From the NCBI RefSeq assembly GCF_008632955.1, contig NZ_CP043960.1, forward strand, positions 62,001 to 126,000: a stretch of 64,000 nt of DNA, written 5' to 3'. Position numbers and translations under genes: made by a program. Under the pieces are notes generated by a model, which saw only the letters and a list, made by a program, of their open reading frames with translations, was not told the DNA's origin and made no database searches. Below are positions 1 to 8,923 of this stretch, in pieces. The DNA is from Streptomyces tendae. Lineage in GTDB: Bacteria > Actinomycetota > Actinomycetes > Streptomycetales > Streptomycetaceae. How positions within the stretch are numbered: the first letter of the stretch is position 1; the number at the start of each line of letters is the position of its first letter.

Positions 1-15
1 GCCCCGGGAGGAGCC

Positions 16-1065
16 ATGGGAGTCAACGCCTTCGAGATCGGGCTGAACTCTTTCGGAGAGGTCGCCACCGACAACGGCAGGACGCTCGATGACGCCGAGA
101 CCGTCCGTCTCCTCGTCGAGGAGGCCCGGCTGGCCGAGGACTCCGGGGTGGACGTCTTCAGTGTCGGTGAGCACTACCGGCCGGGCCACGTCGACAGTGC
201 TACCCCTGTCCTGCTTTCCGCCATGGCCACCGCCACCGAACGCCTGCGCCTCGGCACCTCGGTCACCGTGCTGAGCACCAATGATCCTGTGCGGCTCTAC
301 CACGAGTTCGCGACGCTCGACGCAGTGTCGAACGGCCGCGCCCAGCTGGTTCTCGGGCGTGCCTCGGCCACGGAGTCCTTCCCCCTGTTCGGTTACGACC
401 TCACCGACTACGAGCGACTCTTCGACGAGAAACTCGAACTCTTCATGCGTTTGCAGCGGGAGGAGAAGGTGACGTGGACCGGTGCGACCCGGCCCCCGGT
501 CATCGAACAGGTCCTGCGGCCGCGGATGCGCCCGGGCGGGATTCCCACCTGGATCGGTGTGGGCGGCAGCCCCAACTCCGTCGTCCGGGCCGCCCGCCAT
601 GGGTTGCCCATGATGCTGGCCGTCGTCGGCGGACGTCCCCAGCGCTTCCGCAGTCACGTGGAGCTCTACCACCGAGAGCTCCGGCAGGCCGGGCACGATC
701 CGCAACCGGTCGGACAGCACTCGCTGGGGCTCATCGCGGACACCGACGAGGAGGCGGTCGAGACCTGGTGGCGGTACTGGGAACCGGTGGTGCGCCAACT
801 CTCGGAGGAGCGCGGCTTCTACCCGCCGGACCGGGCACGCTACGAGGCCGAGCTCGAGCACGGGGCGCTCTTCGTCGGATCCCCGGAGACCGTCGCACGC
901 AAGATCGCCACAGTGGCCCGTGACCTTCATCTGAGCCGCTTCGACCTCAAGTACGACGTCATGCACCTGCCCCGTCAGGCCCGGGCCCGCTCGATCGAGC
1001 TGCTGGGCCGCGAAGTCGCCCCTCGGGTGCGCGAGATACTCAGTAAGGAACCCACACATGTCTGA
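16..1065 (+). CDS. LLM-class flavin-dependent oxidoreductase
   Basis: This 349-residue protein belongs to the luciferase-like monooxygenase superfamily (TIM barrel using FMN or F420). It resembles the 2I7G-type subgroup: an N-terminal EIGLNSFGE strand, SVGEHYRP near residue 50, a NGRAQLVLGRAS loop near residue 105, an ESFPLFGYDL segment, and a C-terminal GSPETVARKI phosphate-binding segment. The ATG follows GGGAGGAG by a few bases. Its stop overlaps the start of the next LLM gene by 8 bp (ATGTCTGA), so the two are translationally coupled. The NADP-binding protein that follows supports a flavin or F420 electron-transfer operon. The substrate cannot be read from sequence. Upstream context is cut by the window edge. 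Confidence 0.9.
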   Translation: MGVNAFEIGLNSFGEVATDNGRTLDDAETVRLLVEEARLAEDSGVDVFSVGEHYRPGHVDSATPVLLSAMATATERLRLGTSVTVLSTNDPVRLYHEFATLDAVSNGRAQLVLGRASATESFPLFGYDLTDYERLFDEKLELFMRLQREEKVTWTGATRPPVIEQVLRPRMRPGGIPTWIGVGGSPNSVVRAARHGLPMMLAVVGGRPQRFRSHVELYHRELRQAGHDPQPVGQHSLGLIADTDEEAVETWWRYWEPVVRQLSEERGFYPPDRARYEAELEHGALFVGSPETVARKIATVARDLHLSRFDLKYDVMHLPRQARARSIELLGREVAPRVREILSKEPTHV

Positions 1066-2098
1066 ACTCGTATTCGGTCTGGACACGTTCGGTGACGTGC
1101 CCCGGGACGACTCGGGTGCGCTCGTCTCGCACGCCAGGTCCATCCGGCAGACCGTCACCGAGGCCGTACTCGCGGACGATCTCGGCGTGGACGTGCTGGC
1201 ACTCGGTGAGCACCACCGCCCGGAGTACTCGGTCAGCACCCCCGAGACCGTTCTCGCCGGCATCGCCACCCGCACCCAGCGCATCCGCCTGTCCTCAGGC
1301 GTCACGGTCCTCAGCTCCGACGACCCCGTGCGGGTTTTCCAGCGGTTCGCGACACTCGACGCGCTCAGCAACGGGCGGGCCGAGGTCATCCTCGGCCGCG
1401 GCTCCTTCACCGAGTCGTTCCCCCTGTTCGGCTACGACCTGGCCGACTACGACGTGCTCTTCGAGGAGAAGCTCGACCTCTTCGTGCAGTTGCTGAAGGA
1501 GGAGCCCGTCACCTGGAAGGGCACCGTGCGGGCCGCCCTCGACCACGCGGAGGTCTATCCGACGACCGAGTCGGGACACCTGACGACCTGGGTAGGCGTC
1601 GGTGGTTCGCCCCAGTCGGTCGTGCGTACCGCTCGGCACGGTCTGCCCCTGATGATCGCCATCATCGGCGGTTCCCCCGCCCGCTTCGCCCCCTACATCG
1701 ACCTCTACGAGCGCGCCACGGCGCAGTTCGGCACCACGGCCCACCCGGTCGCCATGCACTCTCCCGGCTTCGTCGCGGACAGTGACGAGGAGGCCCGCGC
1801 TGCGCACTGGCCGGGCTACCGGGCGATCCGTGACCGGATCGGCGCGCTGCGCGGGTGGCCGCCGGTACGCCGAGAGGAGTACGAAGCCGAGATCGCACAC
1901 GGCTCCCTGTACATCGGTTCGCCCGAGACGGTTGCGCGCAAGATCGCCGGCACTGTACGGGAACTCGGCGTCGGCCGGTTCGACCTCATCTACACCGCCG
2001 GTACGCAGTCGATCAGTGACCGCCTTCGTTCCGTCGAGCTCTACGGCACGAAGGTGATCCCCATGGTCCGCGACATCCTCGCCGACCGGCGTGCGTAA
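1058..2098 (+). CDS. LLM-class flavin-dependent oxidoreductase (paralogue)
   Basis: This 346-residue protein is a clear tandem paralogue of the upstream LLM protein. It keeps the same landmarks in order: LGEHHRPEYS, NGRAEVILGRGSFTESFPLFGYDL, WVGVGGSPQSVVR and GSPETVARKI. Members of the superfamily oxidise or reduce aldehydes, ketones or heterocycles with FMN or F420. Two adjacent related subunits could form a heterodimer, as in bacterial luciferase, but nothing here proves that. The start overlaps the previous stop by 8 bp. The next gene begins 9 bp after this stop behind AAGGAGACGG, so the three form one operon. Confidence 0.9.
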   Translation: MSELVFGLDTFGDVPRDDSGALVSHARSIRQTVTEAVLADDLGVDVLALGEHHRPEYSVSTPETVLAGIATRTQRIRLSSGVTVLSSDDPVRVFQRFATLDALSNGRAEVILGRGSFTESFPLFGYDLADYDVLFEEKLDLFVQLLKEEPVTWKGTVRAALDHAEVYPTTESGHLTTWVGVGGSPQSVVRTARHGLPLMIAIIGGSPARFAPYIDLYERATAQFGTTAHPVAMHSPGFVADSDEEARAAHWPGYRAIRDRIGALRGWPPVRREEYEAEIAHGSLYIGSPETVARKIAGTVRELGVGRFDLIYTAGTQSISDRLRSVELYGTKVIPMVRDILADRRA

Positions 2099-2107
2099 GG
2101 AGACGGA

Positions 2108-2863
2108 ATGAACACCGAACAGGGATCCACGATCGGCATCCTGGGCGCCGGGAAAGTGGGAACGGTGCTGGCCAGGCTGGCCGTTGCCGCGGGTCATCGC
2201 GTACTCGTCGCGGGATCGGGCACACCCGACAAGATCGCCCTCACCGTCGAGGTCCTGGCCCCCGGAGCCGTCGCGGTCACCGCGGCCGAGGCGGCGAGCC
2301 AGGCGGACGTGGTGATTCTGGCCTTGCCCCTGAGTAAATACCGGGCCGTCCCCGTCGAGGCGTTGCGGGGCAAGCTCGTCGTGGACGCGATGAACTACTG
2401 GGGCAAGGTCGTGGACGCGATGAACTACTGGTGGGAGGTCGACGGCGTGCGCGACGACTTCACCGATCCGCGCACCTCCACCAGCGAACTCGTACAGGAC
2501 CTCCTGGCTGAGTCGAAGGTGGTCAAGGCGTTCAACCACATGGGCTACCACGACCTCGAAGACGGGGCTGCGCCGGCCGGAACGACCGGACGCAAGGCGA
2601 TCGCCGTGGCCGCCGACGATCCGGAAGCCCTGCACCGCGTGGCCCAACTGGTCGACGAGCTCGGCTTCGACCCGGTCCAGGCCGGCCCGCTCGCGGAAGG
2701 GGTGCGCCTTCAGCCCGGAACGGAGCCGTTCGGGGCCAATGTCGGCGCCGAGGAGCTGACGGCCATGCTGAATCGCTTCCCGGCCACGGAACGCGGCCGC
2801 CTGGTCGCTGAGGCCCGTTCTGGCGCACCGACGGCCACCTCCGAAAAGACCCTCGCCTCATGA
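2108..2863 (+). CDS. NADPH-dependent F420 reductase-like NAD(P)-binding protein
   Basis: This 251-residue Rossmann protein starts with the dinucleotide fingerprint GILGAGKVGTVLARLA (about residues 9-24), then VLVAGSG as the second strand. It resembles F420H2:NADP oxidoreductase-like (NPBD) proteins, which move hydride between NADPH and a deazaflavin or flavin. Its place behind two LLM enzymes fits a cofactor-regenerating partner. Around residues 91-110 the conserved VVDAMNYW block occurs twice in a row, a direct DNA duplication. It may be tolerated or may disturb the fold. Start is ATG with AAGGAGACGG. The operon probably ends here. Confidence 0.85.
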   Translation: MNTEQGSTIGILGAGKVGTVLARLAVAAGHRVLVAGSGTPDKIALTVEVLAPGAVAVTAAEAASQADVVILALPLSKYRAVPVEALRGKLVVDAMNYWGKVVDAMNYWWEVDGVRDDFTDPRTSTSELVQDLLAESKVVKAFNHMGYHDLEDGAAPAGTTGRKAIAVAADDPEALHRVAQLVDELGFDPVQAGPLAEGVRLQPGTEPFGANVGAEELTAMLNRFPATERGRLVAEARSGAPTATSEKTLAS

Positions 2864-3157
2864 GCCATGCCGACGGTGCGGCCAAGCTCCGTGCGACGAC
2901 CCCCCTGCCCCATGAGATGACCTGACCGGGGCGGCGAAGGGCTACGCCGTCGAACTTCGGGACGGTGCGCATGGTGCCCCGGCGTCCCGCAGAAGCAGAC
3001 CACGCCCGGACTGTCCGCCGAACGCCCTCAGAAGATGCCCACGCCGATACAGAGGGCGTCGATGACAGCGATACCTGTGCGGAGACGACCGGGCCGACAG
3101 ATCACCTCGGTGGCTCAGCCCTTCGTTCGGACAGGCGCTGTGATCCTCCGGAGTAGC

Positions 3158-4117
3158 ATGACGACCGTGGAGCTGCGCCAATTGCGGTACTTCGTTGCTG
3201 TCGCCGAGGAACTCAACTACGCACGGGCCGCGGCCCGCCTGCGGATCGCCGGCCCGTCCCTGTCGCAGCAGATCAAAGCCCTCGAACGCGACCTGGGCGT
3301 GCGGCTGTTCAACCGCGATCGCCGCTCGGTCACCCTCACGGGAGCCGGTTCGTCCCTGCTTCCCGAGGCCCGGGATCTCGTGTCCCGAGCCGACGGCCTG
3401 CAGCATCGCGCCCGGCAGCTGTCCGGTTCGAAGCCGCTGCGGCTGGCCTACGTCCATTGGCTGCCGCCCGACCTGAGCGCCCGCACTTCCGCGGTGGCTC
3501 AGGTGCACACCGACCCGTGGGTCGCACCCTCCCACACCCAGGCGGCCCGGGTGGCGGACGGCAGTCTCGACCTCGCCGTGTGCTGGGTGCGGACCGGAGA
3601 CCTGGAGGAGCTCGGCCTGCGGGCCGCGCTCGTCGGTGCCCATCGGCTGCACGCTGTCACCTCGCAGAAGGACCTGGGCGAGGTGGCTGCCGGGAACACG
3701 CTGCTCCTGCTCGACGACGACACCACCTGGCGGTCGTGGAACACCTACGCCGAGCAGGTGACCCGCGCGACCGGAGCCCGGGCGGCCTGGGTCTCCGGAA
3801 GCAGCCTCACCGGGCAGGCGTTCTTCGAGCACGTCCGTCGCAGTCGCCGCCCCGTCGTCGACAACCCGAAAAACCAGGACGCCGCCCTTCCCCCCGACCT
3901 GACACGAGTGCCCGTCATCAACCCGGCCGTCTACTGGACCTGGTCCCTTGTGTGGCGGGCTGACGACGACCGTGCCGAAGTCCGAGCCGTCGTGGAAACA
4001 CTGCGCCGCGAACCGGCCGAGCTGGGAATCGACGGCCCGGGCGCATGGCTTCCCGGCGACGACCCCCACGGGCGCCAAGGTCCACGCGCGGCCCGTCGGA
4101 GTGACTCCGGCGACTGA
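3158..4117 (+). CDS. LysR-family transcriptional regulator
   Basis: This 319-residue LysR-type regulator has the usual winged helix-turn-helix at residues 4-62 (ELRQLRYFVAVAEELNYARA, then SLSQQIKALERDLGVRLF) and a C-terminal effector-binding domain. The same frame is open further upstream, but the family N-terminus begins at the ATG chosen here, preceded by CGGAG. The final 30 or so residues are poor in recognisable structure. It sits 294 bp behind the LLM/F420-reductase operon in the same direction, so it may regulate that operon, though LysR genes are more often divergent from their targets. The effector is unknown. Confidence 0.88.
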   Translation: MTTVELRQLRYFVAVAEELNYARAAARLRIAGPSLSQQIKALERDLGVRLFNRDRRSVTLTGAGSSLLPEARDLVSRADGLQHRARQLSGSKPLRLAYVHWLPPDLSARTSAVAQVHTDPWVAPSHTQAARVADGSLDLAVCWVRTGDLEELGLRAALVGAHRLHAVTSQKDLGEVAAGNTLLLLDDDTTWRSWNTYAEQVTRATGARAAWVSGSSLTGQAFFEHVRRSRRPVVDNPKNQDAALPPDLTRVPVINPAVYWTWSLVWRADDDRAEVRAVVETLRREPAELGIDGPGAWLPGDDPHGRQGPRAARRSDSGD

Positions 4118-4371
4118 TGCCACCGGCGATCACAGGACCTGCTGACTGCCGTCGTTCGCCGAACGCGCCCGGTGCCGGCACGCCGACCGACCGGTTCCCT
4201 GCAGATGGATGTCCGGTCAATCTCGGTCAACACCCGCGCGTACGGAGTGGCGCTCCGGTCTCGGCGGGCAGAGTCGGTTCGCCGAGACCGGCTCCGCAGA
4301 AGACGTTCCCCCAGTTGCCGCCGGCGCACCGCCGGCCCCTCCCGTGGCGCCGCGGGGGAGGGCGTGCGTAC

Positions 4372-4839
4372 TCACATGGCGACCTTCTGCAGCGCGGTGG
4401 CGAGTGACTTCAGGTCTATTCCGGCGAGGTGATCGAGGAAGTGGCGTCGCACGGCCGCCAAGTTCGTCGGCCAGGCCTCTTCCAGCCTCGCGAAGCCGGC
4501 GTCGGTGAGGACCGCATACCAACTGCGGCCGTCCTGGTCGCACCGCACACGCCGGATGAACCCCTCATTCTCCAGCCTGTGGACGACGCGAGTGGTGCCG
4601 CTGAGCGACATTTCGCACGCTGTGGAGAGGTCGCCCATGCGCAGACGGCGGTTGGATGCCTCCGACAGATGCATCAAGGTCAGGTATTCCGTGGCGGACA
4701 TGCGCTGTTCCTGCATCATGTCGGCGTCTATGGAGCGTGGCAGGGCGTAGATCAGGTGGGGCAGGGACCGGACGATGGCCTCCTCGTCCGCGTTCAGCGG
4801 TCGCACCGCGGCCTCGGTCGGCGTCGGCTGGAACGTCAT
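4372..4839 (-). CDS. MarR-family regulator, sister 1
   Basis: This 155-residue winged-helix regulator has NADEEAIVRSLPHLIYALPR, then EYLTLMHLSEA, then the recognition-helix region MSLSGTTRVVHRLE and a wing with DQDGRSWYAVLTDAGF. The tail WPTNLAAVRRHFLDHL is shared with the regulators at 5311-5766 and 44238-44702, so the three are paralogues. MarR proteins typically repress nearby redox or efflux genes and let go on binding a phenolic or oxidant. The ATG at 4839 sits 7 nt after AGGAG; a TTG directly before it could also serve. A motif-A palindrome at 4975-4992 lies about 135 bp upstream, consistent with autoregulation. Confidence 0.9.
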   Translation of the reverse strand: MTFQPTPTEAAVRPLNADEEAIVRSLPHLIYALPRSIDADMMQEQRMSATEYLTLMHLSEASNRRLRMGDLSTACEMSLSGTTRVVHRLENEGFIRRVRCDQDGRSWYAVLTDAGFARLEEAWPTNLAAVRRHFLDHLAGIDLKSLATALQKVAM

Positions 4840-5310
4840 CAAAAGGCTCCTGTTCAGGTGGAAGGAGCCGATCGGCCGAGCCTCTTCAGTGGTCGCACCC
4901 GATCCTTCGAGCCGTTCACGGTGCGATCCGGATGTCGGCCCGCGAGGTCGACAGGGCGGGCTCCTTCCTCATCGATTGTTTGACGAAGCAATCTTAACCC
5001 ACCGCTTGCACCGGCGTCTTCCCGGGGATGTCCCCGTGATCCCGAGCATGATTCTGGTCTCGACGCCTGATCGGAGCGGGCTGGGACGGCACGGCTGCCG
5101 GTGTGTGCCCTAGGCCGGCCGGTCGACGCGGACACTCCGTGTCGAACCGGTGCCGGCAGGGCGAGCCGCACGAAGTGCCGGCGCGGCACTGCCGGAACGA
5201 CCCGGAAATCGGCGGCCGCCGGCCCGTGTGATCGGAGAGGTTCGGGTGCTGAGAACCGGGCGCCCGAACCCACGGGTGTCCCGGCCTGCTCCACCCTCGT
5301 CCGCCGCGCG
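4840..5310. other. Intergenic gap between MarR genes
   Basis: No convincing gene is seen in these 470 bases. Short open frames on both strands have arginine/proline-rich compositions typical of GC-rich non-coding frames. The only structured element recognised is the motif-A palindrome near 4975. The promoter of the 4372-4839 gene should be in the left part. Confidence 0.5.
4975..4992. promoter_or_regulatory. Motif-A palindrome upstream of MarR sister 1
   Basis: ATTGTTT-GACG-AAGCAAT is an inverted repeat with one mismatch. It resembles other motif-A sites in this window (ideal TTGCTTG-N4-GCAAGTAA). It lies in the otherwise empty 4840-5310 gap between two MarR genes. A MarR-type operator is inferred. 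Confidence 0.5.
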
Positions 5311-5766
5311 TCAAGGGGCCGCTATGCGTTCCAGCACTTTCGCGGCGGCCGCAACGTCACAGCCTTCCAGCCGGGAGAAGATGTGGCGGCGCACACTGGC
5401 GAGGTTCGTCGGCCATGCCCGCCGCAGCATTTCCCATCCGGAGTCGGTGAGGATGGCCAACCAGGCCCTCCCGTCCTCCGGACTCCTCTGGCGCTGGACC
5501 AGTGACTGCGCTTCGAGACGGTTGACGACACGCGTCATGCCGCTGAGGGAAAGGCCGCACATGGTGGCCAGTTCGCTCATGCGCATCTGGTGGTGCGGAG
5601 CCTCGGAGAGATGCACCAGGACCGTGTACTCGGTACTGGTAATCGGATGTTCCTCGAGCATGTCCGCATCGACGACTCGAGGCAACACCGCCATTACTCT
5701 GCCCAGAGCGCGAAGGAAAGCCTCCTCGTCCGCGTTGAGGGGATTGATCGTCGTCGCGTCTGCCAT
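5311..5766 (-). CDS. MarR-family regulator, sister 2
   Basis: This 151-residue MarR protein is paralogous to the genes at 4372 and 44238. It shares NADEEAFLRALGRVMAVLPR, EYTVLVHLSEAPHH, the recognition region LSLSGMTRVVNRLE and the tail AWPTNLASVRRHIFSRLEG. It is the most divergent of the three: VDADMLEEHP replaces IDADMxxEQR, and the wing reads SPEDGRAWLAILTD. The start codon is ATG with no strong ribosome-binding site visible. It is transcribed in the same direction as sister 1 but separated by about 470 bp, so the two are probably independent transcripts. No clear motif-A copy is seen before it; a weak CTTGACTGAAT lies near 5907. Effector unknown. Confidence 0.88.
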   Translation of the reverse strand: MADATTINPLNADEEAFLRALGRVMAVLPRVVDADMLEEHPITSTEYTVLVHLSEAPHHQMRMSELATMCGLSLSGMTRVVNRLEAQSLVQRQRSPEDGRAWLAILTDSGWEMLRRAWPTNLASVRRHIFSRLEGCDVAAAAKVLERIAAP

Positions 5767-6069
5767 GGGCCCAGTCTAATTGGCGAGTTCGTCCCTCGAA
5801 GACGCATGGATGTGTTCTCGCAGGCTTCGCAGCGGCCAGGAGAACGGGCGCGATTCAGCAGCTTCATGTGCAGTCGGTTCGGGCGCTCATCTGAGATGAC
5901 CATTCGTCTTGACTGAATACGCGTGTGCTGAATGTGGGAGGGTTCCTGGTGACCCGGCGAGCCAGGAGAGGCGGACCGTTCCTTCTCGCCGTCGGCGAGC
6001 GGCGGGGCGAGGATCCGGCCGGCCAAGGCTCCCGGAATGCTTCCGGCCGCCGGGTCACAGTGGGAAGGT
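5767..6069. other. Intergenic gap before MarR sister 2
   Basis: No gene is recognised in these 303 bases. ATTC-GTCTTGACT-GAAT at about 5902-5918 is a weak CTTGAC-centred dyad. It sits at a distance from the MarR start similar to that of the site before sister 1, but it matches motif A poorly. Confidence 0.35.
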
Positions 6070-6675
6070 CTAGTCTCCCGCGACTACGGCGTCGCCTTCT
6101 TCTGCCGGAACGCCGCCGCGTGCATCGTCCGCGAGGGTGTACATGACCGAACGCTGTTGTTTGTGGCGCTGGACCCGCCCCTTGGCGACGAGCGACTCCA
6201 AGGTGTTCCGCACCACCTGTGGCGTCGGTGACCGGTCGGGGTGCTTAGCCGTCAGCTCAGCGTGCAGCTCCTTGGCGAGGCGCGGTTCCGAGTGGGCACC
6301 AAGCAGCGCCGTCAAGATCTCCCCGAGCAGAGGCTGACGCGACTTCCCCTTCGCGCCGGACTCTGCCAAAACCCTTTTGAGTCGGCGTTCCCTCAGGTGC
6401 GCCGAGCGACGTGTCGTCTGCTGCGACGGAGGCTGCGCAGGCCGTCCGGCCGGAACATGTGTGCCGGACCGTTTCTGAGCGGACGACTCCGCTGCTACGT
6501 GCAGGCCCTCGTGACGCTCAGCGAGACTCAGGATGTCGACCAGAAGGGCTTCCTCGTGCTTCAACCTCGCGAGGGCCTTGGTCAGTTCCTCCTGCTGATG
6601 TCGGTTCTCTTCCAGGTCCGACGCGGCCCGTTCGATATACCGCGACCGGAGCGTGGCGGTTGATTGGCTGGTCAC
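6070..6675 (-). CDS. Coiled-coil plus winged-helix protein, uncharacterised
   Basis: This protein of about 201 residues starts at GTG behind GGGAG. The first 55 residues are rich in E, Q, L and R (NRHQQEELTKALARLKHEEA) and should form a coiled coil. A proline/arginine linker follows. Residues from about 115 onward (LLGEILTALLGAHSEPRLAKELHAELTAKHPDR, read in parts, then PQVVRNTLESLVAKGRVQRH and SVMYTL) look like a winged helix with a beta wing. The layout suggests a dimeric DNA-binding or accessory protein. I do not recognise a named family, and the target is unknown. It follows the MarR pair on the same strand but 300 bp apart. Confidence 0.7.
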   Translation of the reverse strand: MTSQSTATLRSRYIERAASDLEENRHQQEELTKALARLKHEEALLVDILSLAERHEGLHVAAESSAQKRSGTHVPAGRPAQPPSQQTTRRSAHLRERRLKRVLAESGAKGKSRQPLLGEILTALLGAHSEPRLAKELHAELTAKHPDRSPTPQVVRNTLESLVAKGRVQRHKQQRSVMYTLADDARGGVPAEEGDAVVAGD

Positions 6676-7150
6676 AACCGTTCACTCCCTTACATGGATG
6701 ATCTGGCGCATCGTACCCATGTCGCCACGTCCGAGACCGGCCTGTGTCATGGAGGTGGCCGTCCGGTCAGGCATGCGGCGCGGCCTCCGGCTCGAATGGT
6801 CGGGCCCTCGGCACCCACCACACGCCCGCCTTGCGGCACCGGGGGAGAAGAGTGCCGATCAGCCATCGGGGCCCGTTGGCTGCGCGATCGGCCATCGGGG
6901 CCCCGTTGGCTGCGGGCGGTCACGGACCGGCCCGAAGGTGTGAACCGGAGCCGCCGGCGTCTCGTGTTGCCATGTGGGAGGGGCTCGTGCGGGACGACCT
7001 CGGCGGGCGTCGCGCACGCCGAGAGTGCCGAGAGCCCACCCGATTATGTGATGCCAGGGAAGCTGCCGGCACGCGGCTGTCCGCAACGGCACTCACGGCG
7101 CACAGTGGCCCGCGTGAGTGCCGTGGAAGAAGGTCGGTTCGCGCGACACC
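6676..7150. other. Intergenic gap with a short tandem duplication
   Basis: No gene is recognised. An imperfect two-copy tandem repeat of 29-30 bp occupies 6857-6915, each copy beginning GATC(A/G)GCCATCGGGGCC and ending CGTTGGCTGCG. The remainder is unstructured GC-rich sequence that contains the promoter of the 6070-6675 gene. Confidence 0.5.
6857..6915. repeat. Two-copy 29/30-bp tandem repeat
   Basis: Units 6857-6885 and 6886-6915 differ by one substitution near the start, one inserted C and the last base. It is probably a replication-slippage duplication in non-coding DNA. Confidence 0.7.
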
Positions 7151-8218
7151 TCACAGGTGGTCGACGTCGACGACCGCCTGCGCGAAGGCCGTGGGAGCCT
7201 CCTGCGGCAGGTTGTGCCCGATACCGGTCAGCGTTCGGTGGGCGTACTTGCCGGTGAACCGGTCGCGATACGAGGCACCGTTACCGGGGGCGGTGAACGG
7301 ATCGCGCTCGGCGTCGAGGGTGATGGTGGGCACTTCGATGACGGGGCGGGTGGCGAGCTGTCGCTCGTAGCGCTCGTAGCGAGCCTCTCCGTCGGCGAGA
7401 CCGAGCCGCCAGCGGTAGTTGTGGATCACGATCGCCGCATAGTCGGGGTTCTCGAACGCGGCGGCGGTGCGCTCGAATGTGGCGTCGTCGAAGTCCCACG
7501 TGGGCGAGACGGTGTCCCAGACCAGACGGCACAGGTCGTGGCGGTTCGTCTTGTTCTCCATGGCGAGGCGGCCCCGCTCCGTCGCGAAGTAGTACTGGTA
7601 CCACCAGGCGTACTCCGCCTTGGGCGGGATGGGCTGCTTCTGGGCCTCGACGTTGGTGATGATGTAACCGCTCACCGACACAAGTCCCTTGACCCGCTCC
7701 GGCCACAGGGCGGCGATGATGTCGGCCGTGCGCGTGCCCCAGTCGAAACCGGCGAGCAGCGCCTGATCGATCTTGAGAGCGTCCATCAGGGCGATGATGT
7801 CCAAGGCGATGGCCGACTGCTGCGCGTTGCGGAAGGTGCGAGCGGACAGGAAGCGGGTCGTGCCATGGCCGCGCAGGAAGGGCACGATGACCCGATACCC
7901 CTGTGCCGCCAGCAGTGGGGCGACGTCGACGAAGCTGTGAATGTCGTAGGGCCAGCCGTGCAGGCAGATCACTACGGGGCCGTGCGCCGGCCCGGCCTCG
8001 GCGTAGCCGACGTTGAGGACTCCCGCCCTGACGTGCTTGATCCGGTCGAACGAGGTGTGCGTTCCGGGAGTCACGGTGGGCACTGTCGGCGCAGGCCCAC
8101 CGGTACCGCTCCGGTGGCCGGTCGAGGCCTTCGCACTGGCCGGGAACCCGGCGAGTGAGACCGCGGCCACGCCGCTGCCGAGGCCGGCGGCCTTGGTGAA
8201 GGTACGCCTGTTGATCAT
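7151..8218 (-). CDS. Tat-exported alpha/beta hydrolase, epoxide-hydrolase type
   Basis: This 355-residue protein begins MINRRTFTKAAGLGSGVA, a twin-arginine signal ending near PASAKA. The alpha/beta fold follows, with oxyanion segment CLHGWPYDIHSF and nucleophile elbow LLAGFDWGTR. An Asp nucleophile points to an epoxide hydrolase or dehalogenase rather than a Ser esterase. A late GIGHNLPQEAP supplies the histidine. The ATG at 8218 is preferred over upstream in-frame codons because GGAGG lies 7 nt before it and the Tat motif starts there. It is divergent from another Tat-exported epoxide hydrolase at 8924. A motif-B palindrome lies about 100 bp upstream. It would detoxify epoxides or esters outside the membrane; substrate unknown. 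Confidence 0.85.
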   Translation of the reverse strand: MINRRTFTKAAGLGSGVAAVSLAGFPASAKASTGHRSGTGGPAPTVPTVTPGTHTSFDRIKHVRAGVLNVGYAEAGPAHGPVVICLHGWPYDIHSFVDVAPLLAAQGYRVIVPFLRGHGTTRFLSARTFRNAQQSAIALDIIALMDALKIDQALLAGFDWGTRTADIIAALWPERVKGLVSVSGYIITNVEAQKQPIPPKAEYAWWYQYYFATERGRLAMENKTNRHDLCRLVWDTVSPTWDFDDATFERTAAAFENPDYAAIVIHNYRWRLGLADGEARYERYERQLATRPVIEVPTITLDAERDPFTAPGNGASYRDRFTGKYAHRTLTGIGHNLPQEAPTAFAQAVVDVDHL

Positions 8219-8315
8219 GGGAGCCTCCGTCGTGAGTGGGCTATCGGGTGGCGGCGCTCCGACGGTCTTTCCCGGGGACGTCCGCTTCTGCGCGATGACA
8301 TTTCCACATCCGACC

Positions 8316-8336
8316 GTCACCCGTCAAACCGGTGAC
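8316..8336. promoter_or_regulatory. Motif-B palindrome (site B1)
   Basis: GTCACC, nine bases (CGTCAAACC), then GGTGAC: a perfect 6+6 inverted repeat about 100 bp upstream of the minus-strand hydrolase. Five other sites in the window have the same arm sequence and spacing. An operator for an unidentified dimeric regulator is inferred. Confidence 0.6.
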
Positions 8337-8596
8337 GTGTACTTGTGTGCGTGTCCGCGTGGAGTGCACCGAACGCGGCGCTTGATTTGCCGGGAACACA
8401 TATGTGCCACATGTCGTTGTGTGCCGTGCGGTCACACGGACGGTGGCTGCCTCGCAACCCGATTCCGACGCTACGACCACAGTCAGGCCATGGTTCAAGA
8501 AGCCGTTCGCTCGGGGCGTCAAGCGGGACGGGGGCGGTGCGGTCGCCGGTCGCCCGACCGCATCCGCCGGCAACAGGGTCGCGCGGGACGCTTTGT

Positions 8597-8617
8597 GTCA
8601 CCTGCTTGACCGGTGAC
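8597..8617. promoter_or_regulatory. Motif-B palindrome (site B2)
   Basis: GTCACC, nine bases (TGCTTGACC), then GGTGAC. It lies in the 705-bp gap between divergent exported hydrolases, about 307 bp before the plus-strand one. It matches site B1 in arms and spacing. Confidence 0.6.
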
Positions 8618-8923
8618 GTTGTTGGTGTCATGATCGATGCGCAACAGCGAGGCTGGGGATCACTCGTCGTCCTGTCCCTGGCGTGTCCGCCGTCGGGTCT
8701 CTGAGAAATCACATGTGCCGGGCTTACCTGCCGGGCGGTTTGTCTCACACGGCCGCCGGCTGTCCCAAGTGCCGGTACGCAAGAGGTCCGGCGTGGAGAG
8801 CGGATCGGCACACCCCCGAGGTCGGGGGAGTACACCCGCTCATCTCCCCTGCGGACCGAGTGCCGTTCCAGTCATTCCCAGCGTGACGCGAAACCGTTTC
8901 GCGAGTGAGTAAAGGAGTTCCCG

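Larger units (their letters stand above)
8219..8923. other. Divergent promoter region of the two exported hydrolases
   Basis: These 705 bases carry no convincing gene. They hold two motif-B palindromes (8316-8336 and 8597-8617) and, around 8398-8412, CACATATGTGCCACATGTCG, a short palindromic stretch. Two diverging promoters with a shared regulator are the simplest reading. Confidence 0.55.

Noticed and set aside
1295..2647. 450-residue minus-strand open frame over the LLM genes
   Set aside because: It is antisense to two well-supported genes and lacks recognisable motifs.
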